NCBI GenBank assembly: GCA_003254925.1
Contig: QANZ01002862.1
Span: 44,540 to 108,539 of the forward strand
Origin: Chamaecrista fasciculata
Taxonomy: Eukaryota; Streptophyta; Magnoliopsida; Fabales; Fabaceae
DNA length: 64,000 nt
Direction of reading: 5' to 3'
Positions 53,849 to 64,000 of this stretch are shown one piece after another. Position 1 is the stretch's first letter. The number at the start of each line of letters is the position of its first letter. Position numbers and translations under genes: made by a program. Below the pieces are notes generated by a model that was given only the letters and a program-made list of their open reading frames with translations, made no database searches and was not told the origin of the DNA.

Positions 53849-55038
53849 GATAAATTACATTTTGGTACACTGTGGTTTGACCATATTTCACTTTGGTACC
53901 CTGTGGTTTGGTCATATTTCACTTTAGAACCCTATGGTTTAAAATAGCACTGTTAAACGGGCCGGGCCGTTTAGGCCCGTTTTTAAACGGGCCAAATTTT
54001 TTAAACCCAAGCCCGTCCATTTAGCGGGCGGGCCGGGCCGGCCCGCGGGCCTAAACATTTTTACATGCAAATTTTCTTAAAAAAATGTAAACGGGCCTAA
54101 CCGCCCCGGCCCGTTACGGGCCACGAGCTAAACGGGCCGGGCCGTTTAGGCCCGTTTTTAAACGGGCCAAATTTTTTAAGCCCAAGCCCGCCCATTTAGC
54201 GGGCGGGCCGGGCCGGCCCGCGGGCCTAAGCCCGTTTTGACAGTGCTATTTTAAAAAGTGATGACATTATTCTGGTACTGTACCCTATGGTATGCTTTGT
54301 TACGCTTTAGTAGCATGAGTTTTATTTTCATCAAAAAAAACTAACGGAACTTCGAACTATGGGGGCAATTAATGGAGAAAAAATATATTAAAATTATTGA
54401 AACACTCAGAAGTATTTAAATCTCATCAAAGAAATTCTTAAAAACACAAAATTTTAGAAATATAATTTCTTGACAAAATTTATAGGGTTGGATTTGTTGC
54501 AATGAGTAGGTTTTAGATATGCAATTTATTTTTAAAATCTTTATCTTTATCAGTTATTATTTCATACTCGAAAGTGCTATATTTTGGTGTCAGAATAAGA
54601 AGTCATATAGAAATTTTTAACTCCGTTTGCTCTCAAATTTTTATTGCAAGCTTATAAAATTATGTAGATCTCAAATATAACAATTAAAATTTCAAACTAT
54701 CAAGTTTATTAATTTCTAAAAATTAAAATAAGAAGTCATGTGGAAATAAATTTTTTCAAGAAATTAAACTATATTTCTAGAATTTTGTGTTTTTAAGGAC
54801 TGTTTTGAAGTGATTTAAATATTTCTTGGTGTTTTAGAAATTTCAGCCTTTTTTCGTGCATTAAAATTGATTTTTATCTCCTAAAATTAGATAAAATTAC
54901 AAAGTAGCCTCATAAGTATACTAGAATGTCATTTTTTAATTAGAAACACCATAGGGTACCAGAATGTCATTTTTTAAACCACATGATATAAAAGTAAAAT
55001 ATGGTTAAACTATAAGATACCAAAGTATAATTTATCTA
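53849..55038. mobile_element. Mutator-like element containing a nested hAT MITE
   Basis: Ends GATAAATTACATTTTGGTAC (left) and complement near CAAAGTATAATTTATC (right), with a probable target duplication AATATTAA on both sides. The left arm is interrupted by the GC-rich hAT MITE at 53945. The interior has no coding sequence. Confidence 0.75.
53945..54248. mobile_element. GC-rich hAT-type MITE with internal duplication
   Basis: 304 bp. Ends TAGCACTGTTAAACGGG and complement TAGCACTGTCAAAACGGG; 8-bp target duplications GTTTAAAA / TTTTAAAA (7 of 8) at 53937-53944 and 54249-54256. Inside, a unit of about 100 bp (ACGGGCCGGGCCGTTTAGGC start, GCGGGCGGGCCGGGCC middle) occurs twice, at about 53953-54053 and 54131-54230. 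Much richer in CG and CCGG words than its surroundings. Confidence 0.85.
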
Positions 55039-57345
55039 AATATTAATGTATAATTTGATGTGTTACTTTCCATAATTTATTGGGCTTAGAAGGGAGAGAG
55101 AGAACTGAGAGAGAAAGAAATCCAAAGATTGAGATCTAGAGAGAGATTGCAAAGAAAAATGAAGAAGAATTTCCCTACCTTGTAATAATTTAGGTGGAAA
55201 GCAAATAATTAAAGACCTTTCGGTAATCTCAATTTTAATAATCGACTCTAAAAGTATGTTTGAATAAGATAAGTTTAAGAGGGAAAGTAATTTTTAGAGG
55301 TAATTGTTTTTTCAAACATATAAAAATTATAACAAAAACTAATTCAAAAATTATTTTCTCTCCTAATGTTACCTTGTCAAAACATACCATACATTAGTGT
55401 TTTCACTTTGAGTATGAAAGTATATGTTAGATTTAATTAATAATTCAAAAGCTAATTTAAAATTGGTTGTAACTAGAGAGAACTACCTCCTAAATTTTGT
55501 CATTAAATTAAATGAGATATTTTATAACTAAACTGTAGTTGAATGGAAGATTTTTCTCTCAAAAGAAGAAATATGATATTGAAAACTAATTAAGGACTAA
55601 TTTGACTTTAAATATAAGTGAGAGTACAAGATGATTTATACCACACAACCTTCTATAATCTTCTATTCTCTAGCCAATATAAGAAACTATATAGCTGAAG
55701 TTGGGCAAAAATATCATATTTTAAAAATCGGATGGCATCTGGAACCGCCAATGGTCCGGTCCGAGTTAAGCACAAATCCGGATAGATCAAGAATCGGTTA
55801 ACAACTGTATGAACCGGTCAAAAATTGAGAAAATCGCCTTGAACCGGCCGGGTATGGGATTGAACTGGTTCAGATTTTTTTGTTCTGTTTTTTTTTTTTT
55901 ACTTTTTCTTAATTAGAATGATGTTATTCTAAAGGATTTTTTTTCTTATTACGTTTAGACCCAAAATAATACGCTACTTGATACTTTTCACTTCAACATT
56001 TGATTTTTTATCCTTCCTAGTTTTCATTTTCTTACTGAGTCAAGCTTAAATTTAAAGAGCTTATTATATATTTTTATTATATTAAACTAAATATATTGTT
56101 TTTTATTTATTTGATTATTAACGGTCTAACCCCAGTTGAACCATTGAACCTTAAATCATCACTGATTCACCCCGTTCAATGACGAATCCAATTTTAAAAA
56201 CCTTGCGAAAAAAAACCACAAAAAAAAGACTATATAGCTGAAGATTCCTTCTATGATGAAATGAATAAAGTCTAAAGATGACCACATGGCGCGTACCAAC
56301 TATTTACCCTAAGTGAATTCTGCTATTTACCAATATAAAGAGTATAATTATATTTTTAACTCGTAGTTTTAATTTAATTACATTCGGATTTAAAATGAAA
56401 AAAATATAATTACATTTAGGCTTCCGCCAAATTTTAATCATAAGAAACAAGTCAAGTTTATAATTACATTATTGAGTCCACAAACGATTCGAAATATGTT
56501 TTTCTTTCTGCATTTTGTCCGTGATGACCCCAAAAAAAAAACGTGGTGCATGTGGTCCAATCATTTTGTACCTCATTAGAGGCCGGGTACATCTCTGCAT
56601 GCTTACGTGTTTGTATATATAACTTTGCGTGCCCGTTGTATGTAAAATAAATAAGGGATTAAATTGTTAACTTAATAAAGAAAGAGAGACCAAATAGTAA
56701 ATTTCCTTTTATTTTTAATTTCATAGACTATAGTTTTAAACATGGACGACCAGAAAAGGGTGGAGCCATATAATATAAGATATATATATTTCATTTGGTG
56801 GATTAGAAGGAAAAAAGGAAGAGATAAAATGAAAAAAAAAATGAATCCAAATCCCTTCATGTCATAGTCATTCACGAGCCGTGTTCAGGCATATGCCAAG
56901 AAATCATTTTCACATGGTAAAAAGTCGTAAAAACTGAAAAGAAAAGCTTTTTTTCAAAAAAAGAAAAAAAAAACTTGTCGATCTTATCGTTGAGAGAAAT
57001 TCAAAATTGATTATTATTATATAACTTTATATATTGCATAGTAGCCAAGGAAAAAAAGATCCAAAGATTCAATATTTGATTATTTGTAAGGAAAGTAATA
57101 ATAGGGTATTGACTCACCATCTCCTTTCTACCATTATTGGTACCTCCCAACTTCATTTGAAGATTGGAAGCTTTATGTGTCTAGAGAAACAAACTTTTGT
57201 GCTATGTATCAGCTAACTTTTTGGAAGAAAATCTCAAGTTTTCTTCACTGTTTTTGACTCTCTCGTCCTTCTTTCATTAGTCAGTTGCTGCTGCAAGACT
57301 TGTTAGCTAGGTGTTGGTATCTATAGAAGGAAGAAAAAAAATAAG
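55039..57345. other. Intergenic DNA; left copy of a segmental duplication
   Basis: 55375-55570 matches 61480-62270 apart from a MITE, and 56395-56600 matches 62630-62830 (CCGCCAAATTTT, AGAAACAAGTCAAGTTT, TCCGTGATGAC). 55730-55870 and 56120-56210 carry CCGGTC/GAACCGG words like a decayed relative of hAT element A. No gene; the short frames have no features. Confidence 0.55.
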
Positions 57346-57603
57346 TCAAAGTGTATTTTTGGTTCTATACTTTATACTCAAGTTTCAATTTTGTCTCGTA
57401 ACTTTTTTTGTTGCACTTTTAACAAGTCTCGTATCTTTTGCTCAAATTGTAGATTTGGTCCCGTATCACTTTTGTTATCAGGTTGCATAACTGGTTTTAT
57501 TTTTTTACAAAAAATTCTACAGTCAGTTTTACCTGACACAAATATATGAAGCCAAAAGTACAACATGAGACCAAATTTGTAACCTGAACAAAAAATATAA
57601 GAC

Positions 57604-59190
57604 ATAAACAATGGTCTTAACACCTCCTTCTGGTTCGGTGACTGGCTCCCCAATGGTCCACTACACACCAGAATTCATGGTCCCTTTACTCTATCTGACT
57701 TAGACCTCAAGGTTCAAAATGGCTTAAATTCTCTCCTCACTCAAACCCCCTCCCTATCTTACATCATCCCCCCCCCATATAATTGCTGAACTCAATTCCA
57801 TTTCCCTACATCATGATCCCCACAAACAAGACTCCTGTACGTGGCACCCCTCAAAAAATTGCATCTTCTCCATAAAAACCTATTATGATCTCATCCTTCA
57901 TCAGAACACCAATCCATCTACCCATCATCCTAAATACCTCTGGTTATGGAAGCTGAACATTCATACTCGCATTAAATTCTTTTTATGGCAAGTCGTACAA
58001 AATTCTCTTCCCCTAAGTGAAGCTCTTTTCAAAAGAAACATTATTGCCTCACCTCTGTGTCCTTTATGTGGCTTATCAATTGAATGCATTGACCATACCT
58101 TTAGGTCTTGTTCTAAATTAAATACTTTGTGGCTTTCTCTTCCAAATAATTTTCGGGTTGCTCATTCAAATTTTCAACAATGGATTAAGCATAACTGTAC
58201 TATTTCTTCACACTTTAACTATATCCCTTGGAATGTCTTCTTCCCCTATCTCCTCAAACAAATTTGGATGAATAGAAATGCTGTCATATTTCAAAAGAAA
58301 GCTTACTGTTCCACTAATATTCTTAAAACTGCCCTGTTTAATGCTGCTGAATTTTTCTATCTTAACCCACACCCCTCCACTTGTTCTCCTTCATCCAATA
58401 CCTATATCCGATCTTCTATAGTGTGGCAGAGACCTGATAAAAATTTCCTTAAACTAAATGTTGATGGCTCTGCAAAAGAAAACTTGATTGGTGCAGGAGG
58501 TCTTTTGAGAGATCACAACGGAAACTGGGTTGCTGGGTTCAGTGCCTTCATAGGCTTTGGTAACTCACTGACTGCTGAACTTTGGGGCATCACCAAGGGA
58601 ATTGAACTTGCCCTATCCCTGAATTATAAAAATTTAATTATTGAAACAGACTCACTTGTCTCCAAAAATCTCATTGTTTCTTCTGCAGCGCATGATTTTC
58701 ATCCTCTCTCAACTTTAATCGACAATTGCAGATACCTAGTCATGCAGCTGGATAATTTCAGAATTCAGCATGTCTTGAGGGAGGCCAACTTTTGTGCAGA
58801 TGCTCTGGCCAACCGTGGAAGAACCAAGCAACTCCCCTTTACTGTTTTTGAGTCAACTCCTGCCTTCTTATCTCTTTTGTTTCTCCGGGACTACATGGAA
58901 CTGGGAGTCACCAGATGTGTTAAAAGCTTCTCTGCTAGGAAACCACCTTAGTAACTAGTTGTAGTCTGTCTTTTGGGTTGTAATTTTATTTCTCTATCCC
59001 TTCCATCGTTGCTCTGTTATGCTGTCTAAGTTTCCTACTTTCTCTGCTTTGTATCCCTGCCCCCTTCATTGCTCTGTTATGTTGTCTAAGTTTCCTACTT
59101 TCTCTGCCTTTTTATCCATATCTTCATGTTGCTAGTTGTACTCTGAAGTTTATTTAATGAATTTCCATGTTTGTTACCAAAAAAAAAAAA
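57604..59190 (+). mobile_element. 5'-truncated LINE (zinc-binding and RNase H end)
   Basis: Holds the last part of a plant LINE polyprotein followed by a 3' UTR and poly-A at about 59178-59190. The probable target duplication is AACAAAAAATATAAGACA before, and a close copy at about 59196-59216 after. A tandem duplication of about 60 bp (TTGCTCTGTTATG(C/T)TGTCTA) lies in the 3' UTR at 59008-59110. It is inserted in a MITE. Confidence 0.85.
57780..58951 (+). pseudogene. LINE C-terminal polyprotein: zf-RVT plus RNase H
   Basis: One open frame runs to the stop at 58951; the first internal ATG is 58127, but the frame is open further upstream. Order: zf-RVT region with WHPSKNCIFSIKTYY (about 57842) and LCPLCGLSIECIDHTFRSC (zinc ligands, about 58050-58112), then RNase H with D of NVDGSA, E of AELWGI, D of IETDS and the final D of NFCADALA, all four catalytic acids present. 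A run of nine C at 57768-57776 shifts the frame relative to the upstream part (FWFGDWLPNGPLHTRIHG, 57630 onwards). Reverse transcriptase and endonuclease are absent, so it cannot move by itself. Confidence 0.85.
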
Positions 59191-59267
59191 TAATAACAAA
59201 AAAGTTATAAGACAAAGTTGAGATTTGAATAAAAGTTATGAAATTAAAAATATACTCTGGCCATGAG

Positions 59268-59460
59268 GAGAAAACCTCCTTAGATGTTCCTCTTGTTTCT
59301 TCATCTATTCTTTAGGCTTATTTTGTACTCTTGAGGCTTGTATCTTTCTCTAAATCTGTATTTATTGGCTATTTTTTATCTTTCTCTGTATTTCTCAAGA
59401 TGAACTTTACGCTTCTCTTTGTTAATCTAAATTTGCAAGTTTCCGAAAAAAAAAACAGAA
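59268..59460 (+). mobile_element. Short LINE 3' tail
   Basis: CTTTGTTAATCTAAATTTGC followed by poly-A at 59445, after a CT-rich 3' UTR-like stretch, looks like another 5'-truncated LINE 3' end. No coding part. Confidence 0.4.
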
Positions 59461-59749
59461 AAAACATGTATAACATTCGACGCCTCATATCATAACCATG
59501 TGGGTTAGTCTAAGATGTAAAGTTTGATTCTTGACATAGGATGTAATAGCTGATGTGGCATAATTGTAGCCATTGATGTAATTTAATGCTGAAAAATAAT
59601 AAAAGAATAATAATTTTTTTAACCAATCAAAAATGTGTATAGAATTACATCACTAATTAAATACAACTAACTCTTCCACGTGTGACCCTTTTTATCCTAT
59701 GTCAAGAACTAAATATTTGTATAACTTTCTACGCCTTACTCTCATAGCT

Positions 59750-59880
59750 AGGGAACCTACTTTTTGGACAATAAAACATGTCGTTTAGTTTCGTACAACC
59801 ATATGATGTGCCACGTGGCGTTTAGTTTCATTTAGTCATAAATATTTCTTGAAAAATTGTCGTTTTGTGGCAGCCCCACA
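59750..59880 (+). promoter_or_regulatory. KTI distal upstream block, fourth copy
   Basis: AAACATGTCGTTTAGTTTCG and TCGTTTTGTGGCAGCCCCAC match the blocks near 6780, 13500 and 51070-51140. It includes a G-box-like GCCACGTGGC at 59810-59819. It points towards a KTI fragment that is now inverted. Confidence 0.55.
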
Positions 59881-60099
59881 CGCAGGCGCATAAGGAGGGG
59901 AGACCAAAGCTTAAAAAGGTTTGTAAGTTTAATTGTTTTAAAGCTAAAGTCAAAGTGTACATTTAATCTCATAATTTTGGTAAATGTCTTAATTTGGTCT
60001 TATAATTTTTTTTTTTGCAATTTTGGTCTTATAACTTTGACAAAGATTTCAATTTGGTCCCATAACTTTTTTTGTTGCAATTTTGGTTTCATAACTTCT
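59881..60099. mobile_element. MITE fragment
   Basis: TTTGGTCTTATAA, TTTGGTCCCATAACTTTTTT and GTTGCAATTTTGGT words as in the ends of the element at 57346. One side only; it abuts the breakpoint of the inverted KTI fragment. Confidence 0.45.
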
Positions 60100-60335
60100 G
60101 AAGACGCGATGCTTAAGGAGCCAATCACCGGTCTAATCACGGTTCGAGGGCAAGTCTCGCTCTAGATTGGGGCAAATTGGACCGGGGCACTGGGTCGAAA
60201 AGTCAAACTGAGGTAGTATCCGCCTGCATCATTTAAGATGGGCTCGCCGGAGGTGTCAACGATCGGAGAGTGGTCAGCGAATGAAGTGGAGGTCAAGGCT
60301 AAAACAAAGAGCAAATGCAAGAGGGTAGTCTTCAT
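60100..60335 (-). pseudogene. KTI4 relic: inverted N-terminal fragment
   Basis: Minus strand from the ATG at 60335: signal peptide like the other copies (LLHLLFVLALTSTSFA), STI signature (IVDTSGEPILNDAGGYYL) and the first cysteine region (ETCPRTV), with a premature stop just before it at about 60161. It breaks off at about 60100, before the reactive loop, where MITE DNA begins. It is the only KTI on the minus strand. Confidence 0.85.
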
Positions 60336-60900
60336 TTTGTTAGTGTTTGGCTTTGGAGTATTAGATTTGTGTAGTGTATTTGTTATGGAGAGACTTTATT
60401 TATGGATAGAGGGTGTGTGTATGTGGGGCTTCGATCATCAATGTGGAGAAGAAACAATTCAATTCTTGATTAAATTGATAATTTTGTTAATTTTTGAAAA
60501 ATTAAAATATACTTTAAATCTTGTTGAAAGATTAAAATAGTATATTTATTAGTCTTTTTTTATAGATTGAATAATATATCGCTTTAATCTTATAGGGCCT
60601 AATTAAAGAATATTTTGTTAATTCTTTTATGAATTAAACCGTGTATTTTAATTTTTTAAGAATTAAATGATTAATTTAGTCAATTACTTCATGAAAACTT
60701 AATTAATTATAACTGAATTGTTTACTTTCTTGGTTTTATCATATTTGTAACTTGTGCATAATATATGAAAATGAAAATTTTATAATTTCTTTTTGGTAAA
60801 ATGCACAACATCTTTTTATATTTAATATTTGTATTTAAAAAATTGTCGAACTATATATAATTAATAAATTTTTTAAAGAAAATGTTTTATCTTGTGCAAA
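60336..60900 (-). promoter_or_regulatory. Promoter of the KTI4 relic
   Basis: TATA-like CATAAATA at about 60397-60404 on the minus strand, then at 60770-60860 the complement of the AAATATTAAATATAAAAAGA upstream block. So the promoter and the N-terminal piece were inverted together. Confidence 0.55.
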
Positions 60901-61547
60901 AAAAAAAATATCAGGACTTTCGATAAAGAAAGAAAATCAATATAATTAATAATTACCTATGTTCTCAGTAGCTTTTAGTATGGGTAAATTACAAATTAGG
61001 TACCTGTGGTCAGGCTGAATCTCAAATTACAACTGTGATTTGAAAATTTTCACTTTAGGTACATGAGATATGCATCGTTTAGCAATTAGGGTACTTGTGT
61101 TTTTCTTTTGTTAATTTTAAGGGAAAATGCTGACGTGGCGTAATCTTAGCCATCGATTTCCAATGTATCTTAACCATCGATTTCTATTGCATATTAACCG
61201 TTGGTTTCTCTTGCATCTTAGTTGTTGGTTTCCACTCAAAGTTTAAAATCTCATTTTTTTTTTCTCAAACAATGGGGTAAGTTTCATTTTTGTCATAAAA
61301 GCTATTTTTTGTTTCATTTTTTTCCTCAAACTTTCACATTTTTTTCCGCTTTGATCTCCAAAATGTGATTTGATCGAAATTTTCAACGTTATTCTTAGTC
61401 ATAAAGTAGAGATAAAAAACAACCACAAATTTATCTTTAATTTGTAACTAAGAATGAAAATATCTCTTCATCTCTTTGTCAATTCACTTATCTTAGTATT
61501 TTCACTTTGAGTATGAAAATATATGTTATATTTATATTTAATTAATA
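60901..61547. other. Mutator-like end fragment, short tandem repeat, duplicated flank
   Basis: 60978-61090 starts GGGTAAATTACAAATTAGGT like other Mutator-type ends here but has no partner. 61140-61238 has four copies of a 24-bp unit (ATCTTAACCATCGATTTC with variants). 61480-61546 matches 55380-55440. No gene. Confidence 0.5.
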
Positions 61548-62141
61548 GGGTAAATTACACATAAGGTCTCTGTGTTTTGGGGTATTTCGATATGATATTG
61601 GGTCGATGTGGTTTGAAAAGTTGTAATTTTGGGACTGAAGTTTGTTCCATTAGCATAAAAGCGCCCTCCGTCCAAAATTTAACGGAAATTTTTGCTAAAG
61701 TACTATTTTAAGACCCTAATTATTCATTTTTTATGCATTTGACTCCTTATTTCTACGAGGGAGGGACTTTGATGCAAAAACATAAAATTTTTTGCAACTT
61801 TGATTCTGGCTATAGAAAAATTTTCTGATTTGACAAAATTTAAGGGATCCTTTTACAATTATATTAAACTATCTTTTCAATAGTCAGAGACAAAGTTTTA
61901 AAAAAATTTCAGTTTTTGCATCAAAATCCCTCTCAAAGAAACAAAAGTCACATGGATAAAAAAATTAATAGTTAGAGTCTTAAAATATTATTTTAGCCAA
62001 ATTTTCTGTTAAATTTTGGACGGAGGGCCTTTTTCTGCTAACGGAACAAACTTCAGTCCCTAAATTATAACTTTTCAAATCACAGAGATTCGATCTCAAA
62101 TACCTCAAACCATATGGATGAGACTTTTTGTGTAATTTACC
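61548..62141. mobile_element. Mutator-type MITE in the duplicated flank
   Basis: Ends GGGTAAATTACACATAAGGT (left) and complement ending TAATTTACC (right); long inverted similarity including CCCTCCGTCCAAAATTTAAC facing its complement. Target duplication about TTAATTAAT / TTATTTAAT. The copy of this flank at 55435 lacks the element. Confidence 0.85.
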
Positions 62142-62572
62142 TTATTTAATAATTCAAGAGCTTATTTGTAATTCGGTTGTAAATGAAGAGAGCTATCTCC
62201 TAAATTTGGTCATTAAATTATAGGAGATATTTATAACTAAATTGTAGTTGAATGGAAGATTTTCCCTCAAACACTATATATTCTTTGCATGAGTCAGTCA
62301 ATTATATATTATTGTAGAGCAAGACGTATGCTATTAGAAAACTAACTATTAAATACTACACAATAAAGATATTTTTAGTCAAAAACACAATAAAGATATT
62401 TTTATAAATGTTTTTAACTATTTTTTTATTGAATATATATGATAGTATAATTATATTTTTAAAATTGGAAAAGAAATAATTTAAACCATACATTTTTTTA
62501 AAAAAAAATTATCATTTAAACTATATAATCCTCTATATACTTTAAATACGATTATGAGGAACTGATAAAAAA

Positions 62573-62608
<36 letters not shown>

Positions 62609-62824
62609 TGGCTAGATATACATTATACATATATGTAGGCCTCCGCCAAATTTTTATCACAAGAAACAAGTCAAGTTTGTAATTACATGAACCCCACCAA
62701 CGATTCGAAATCAAAGTTGGATGTTTTTCTTTTGTATTTTATCCGTGATGACAAAAAAGAATAAAAAAACGTGATGCATGGAAGATGGTCCAATCATTTT
62801 GTCCCTCAATGGACGAGTACATTA
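62142..62824. other. Right copy of the segmental duplication, ATT microsatellite
   Basis: 62150-62280 matches 55440-55570; 62630-62824 matches 56395-56600. (ATT)n lies at 62574-62608. No gene. Confidence 0.6.
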
Positions 62825-63010
62825 TCTAGGGGTAAGGGTTGGGGCGAGTTGAGGGAAAATTTCAGCCCAACTCGCACATCAATCTATGGGTTGGATTGGG
62901 TTTTATGATTTTAAAAACTCAACCCGAACCAACCTAACCTGCAACTCAGCGGGTTGGGTTGGGTTGAACCCGCAGGTTGAGTTTGTAATTCTTTTTATAA
63001 TTTTTATAAC
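62825..63010. mobile_element. hAT-type MITE end
   Basis: TCTAGGGGTAAGGGTTGGGG followed by GGGTTGG and CAACCC words, as at 47285. The opposite end is not recognised. Confidence 0.45.
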
Positions 63011-64000
63011 AAAAAATATTATTATAAATTTGTGAGTAGTGAATAAAAAACCTTACACATAAAAAAAAAGTTTAAAAAACATAGATTTTATATATATATA
63101 AATCAATTAAAATATACTACATAACATATGTAAATGTAATACATATATGTAATTATGTAAATTTTAAAATCAAAATATCTTATTTATAAAGAACTAATAA
63201 TATAAATACATAAGAAAACATANATTTGTCTGCCATCAAATTCTGCCTCCCCGACTTTTATAGCCATGAATGTGCGGTGAATTTTGCATGTAAATTGTAA
63301 CATCTCAAATTTCTTTTGCTAAAAAAAATAATAATTGCCACGTTTTTGCAAGTGTAGGAAAACGGAGATGAATGAAGTCATCATGGTGAAATTGAGAATA
63401 AATTAAGAGAGACAGAGAGAGATGGAGAAAAGGGAGAGTGACCGTGAGATTGAAAGATTGATTGTGAGAGATACAACAAAATAATTGACGCATGGTAGAT
63501 TTGAAGAAAATAAGTTTTCATCTCTAATTTTAACTTTGTATAAGTTTATTTATATTTTATCTTTTTATTATGTTCTTTGATATTTTATCTCAACCTCAAC
63601 AGTACTAATTATGAGAAATAATCATCACTTATCAATTAAAAATATCATTTCAAGATGGTATAGAGAGATGATCATTGCCTCATCAATTAAGGATGTGATC
63701 TCGAAATATATATTATATATAGAGAAATAATCTTTAGTAAGGAAGGTGATCTTGAGAGATATGATCATTGATAAGGAAGGTGATAAGTTTATAAATTTAA
63801 ATGATTTAAACCTTATTTTAGACTTATTAAGAGACTTTTATTTTGTTTTATTGAAATTTGAGCGTTGTTTGAATCTTATTAGCAATTATACTATAGTAAT
63901 TTTTGCTACTCTGTAAACGATTTAAATGATCAAAAATTTTCTTATGATGTAAATGTATATCTGGAGATATATCAATAATAAAATAATTACCTTCTATATA
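63011..64000. other. AT-rich DNA, no gene
   Basis: Nothing coding is recognisable. One N at 63223. 63600-63790 has repeated GATCATT and AAGGTGAT words without clear periodicity. Confidence 0.5.

Larger units (their letters stand above)
57346..59255. mobile_element. MITE-like element split by a LINE
   Basis: The left end AAGTGTATTTTTGGTTCTAT and right end GTTATGAAATTAAAAATATA are loose complements. The interior is almost entirely the LINE at 57604-59190. Confidence 0.5.

Noticed and set aside
57378-57668. 96-codon minus-strand frame
   Set aside because: It spans the junction between a MITE end and a LINE read backwards; no domain.

Overview
The window is nuclear DNA from a flowering plant, probably a eudicot. 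It is AT-rich, nearly every kilobase carries transposon remains, and the only intact non-transposon genes are small intronless genes for secreted proteins of two plant families: Kunitz-type protease inhibitors (KTI) and S-protein homologues (SPH, plant self-incompatibility protein S1 family). I could not assign a genus. It is a scaffolded draft: one 625-base gap (47599-48223) and single N characters at 15960, 42957, 44091 and 63223.

Gene content. Intact KTIs lie at 8092-8679 and 52842-53456 (both +). KTI pseudogenes or relics lie at 15989-16600 (+), 31480-31655 (+) and 60100-60335 (-). Intact SPHs, all on the minus strand, lie at 22787-23206, 29846-30265 and 34641-35060, with an SPH relic at about 10720-10860. 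Each SPH lies downstream of a KTI copy or KTI relic and points towards it, and the flanking DNA (KTI distal promoter block, KTI 3' flank, SPH 3' flank, SPH promoter) recurs with the genes. The simplest reading is an ancestral convergent KTI-SPH pair duplicated in tandem about five times between 6.6 and 38 kb, then broken by insertions. A second KTI-only block with its own internal duplication occupies 51-63 kb.

Mobile elements by region. 0-6.6 kb: minus-strand LTR-retrotransposon wreckage (two or more Ty1/copia pieces, and a Ty3/gypsy piece with a clear primer-binding site). 6.6-16.7 kb: KTI1 and KTI2 units with a Mutator-type MITE, a LINE tail, a copia LTR, a Harbinger-type element and a tRNA-derived SINE inserted exactly at the KTI2 start codon. 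16.7-22.4 kb: a complete but dead Ty1/copia element with both LTRs and 5-bp target duplications. 25.7-28.0 kb: a 2.3 kb Mutator-like fold-back element carrying degenerate telomere-like repeats. 32-38 kb: a copia LTR, a legume-lectin-domain gene fragment, a Mutator-like end with a captured exon-like segment, and a 1.2 kb near-perfect inverted repeat. 38-47 kb: more Mutator-like elements and two nested hAT elements that contain a mis-scaffolded contig. 47-51 kb: the gap, a perfect 76-bp palindrome at its edge, a solo copia LTR and a SINE. 53-64 kb: nested MITEs, a 5'-truncated LINE with zinc-binding and RNase H domains, and remains of the second KTI duplication.

KTIs are secreted or vacuolar inhibitors of proteases, usually in defence. 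SPHs are small secreted proteins, one of which is a self-incompatibility ligand in poppy. Nothing in the sequence proves that the two families act together here; what it shows is that they were duplicated together. All coordinates and readings come from inspection by eye; no alignment or database search was run.
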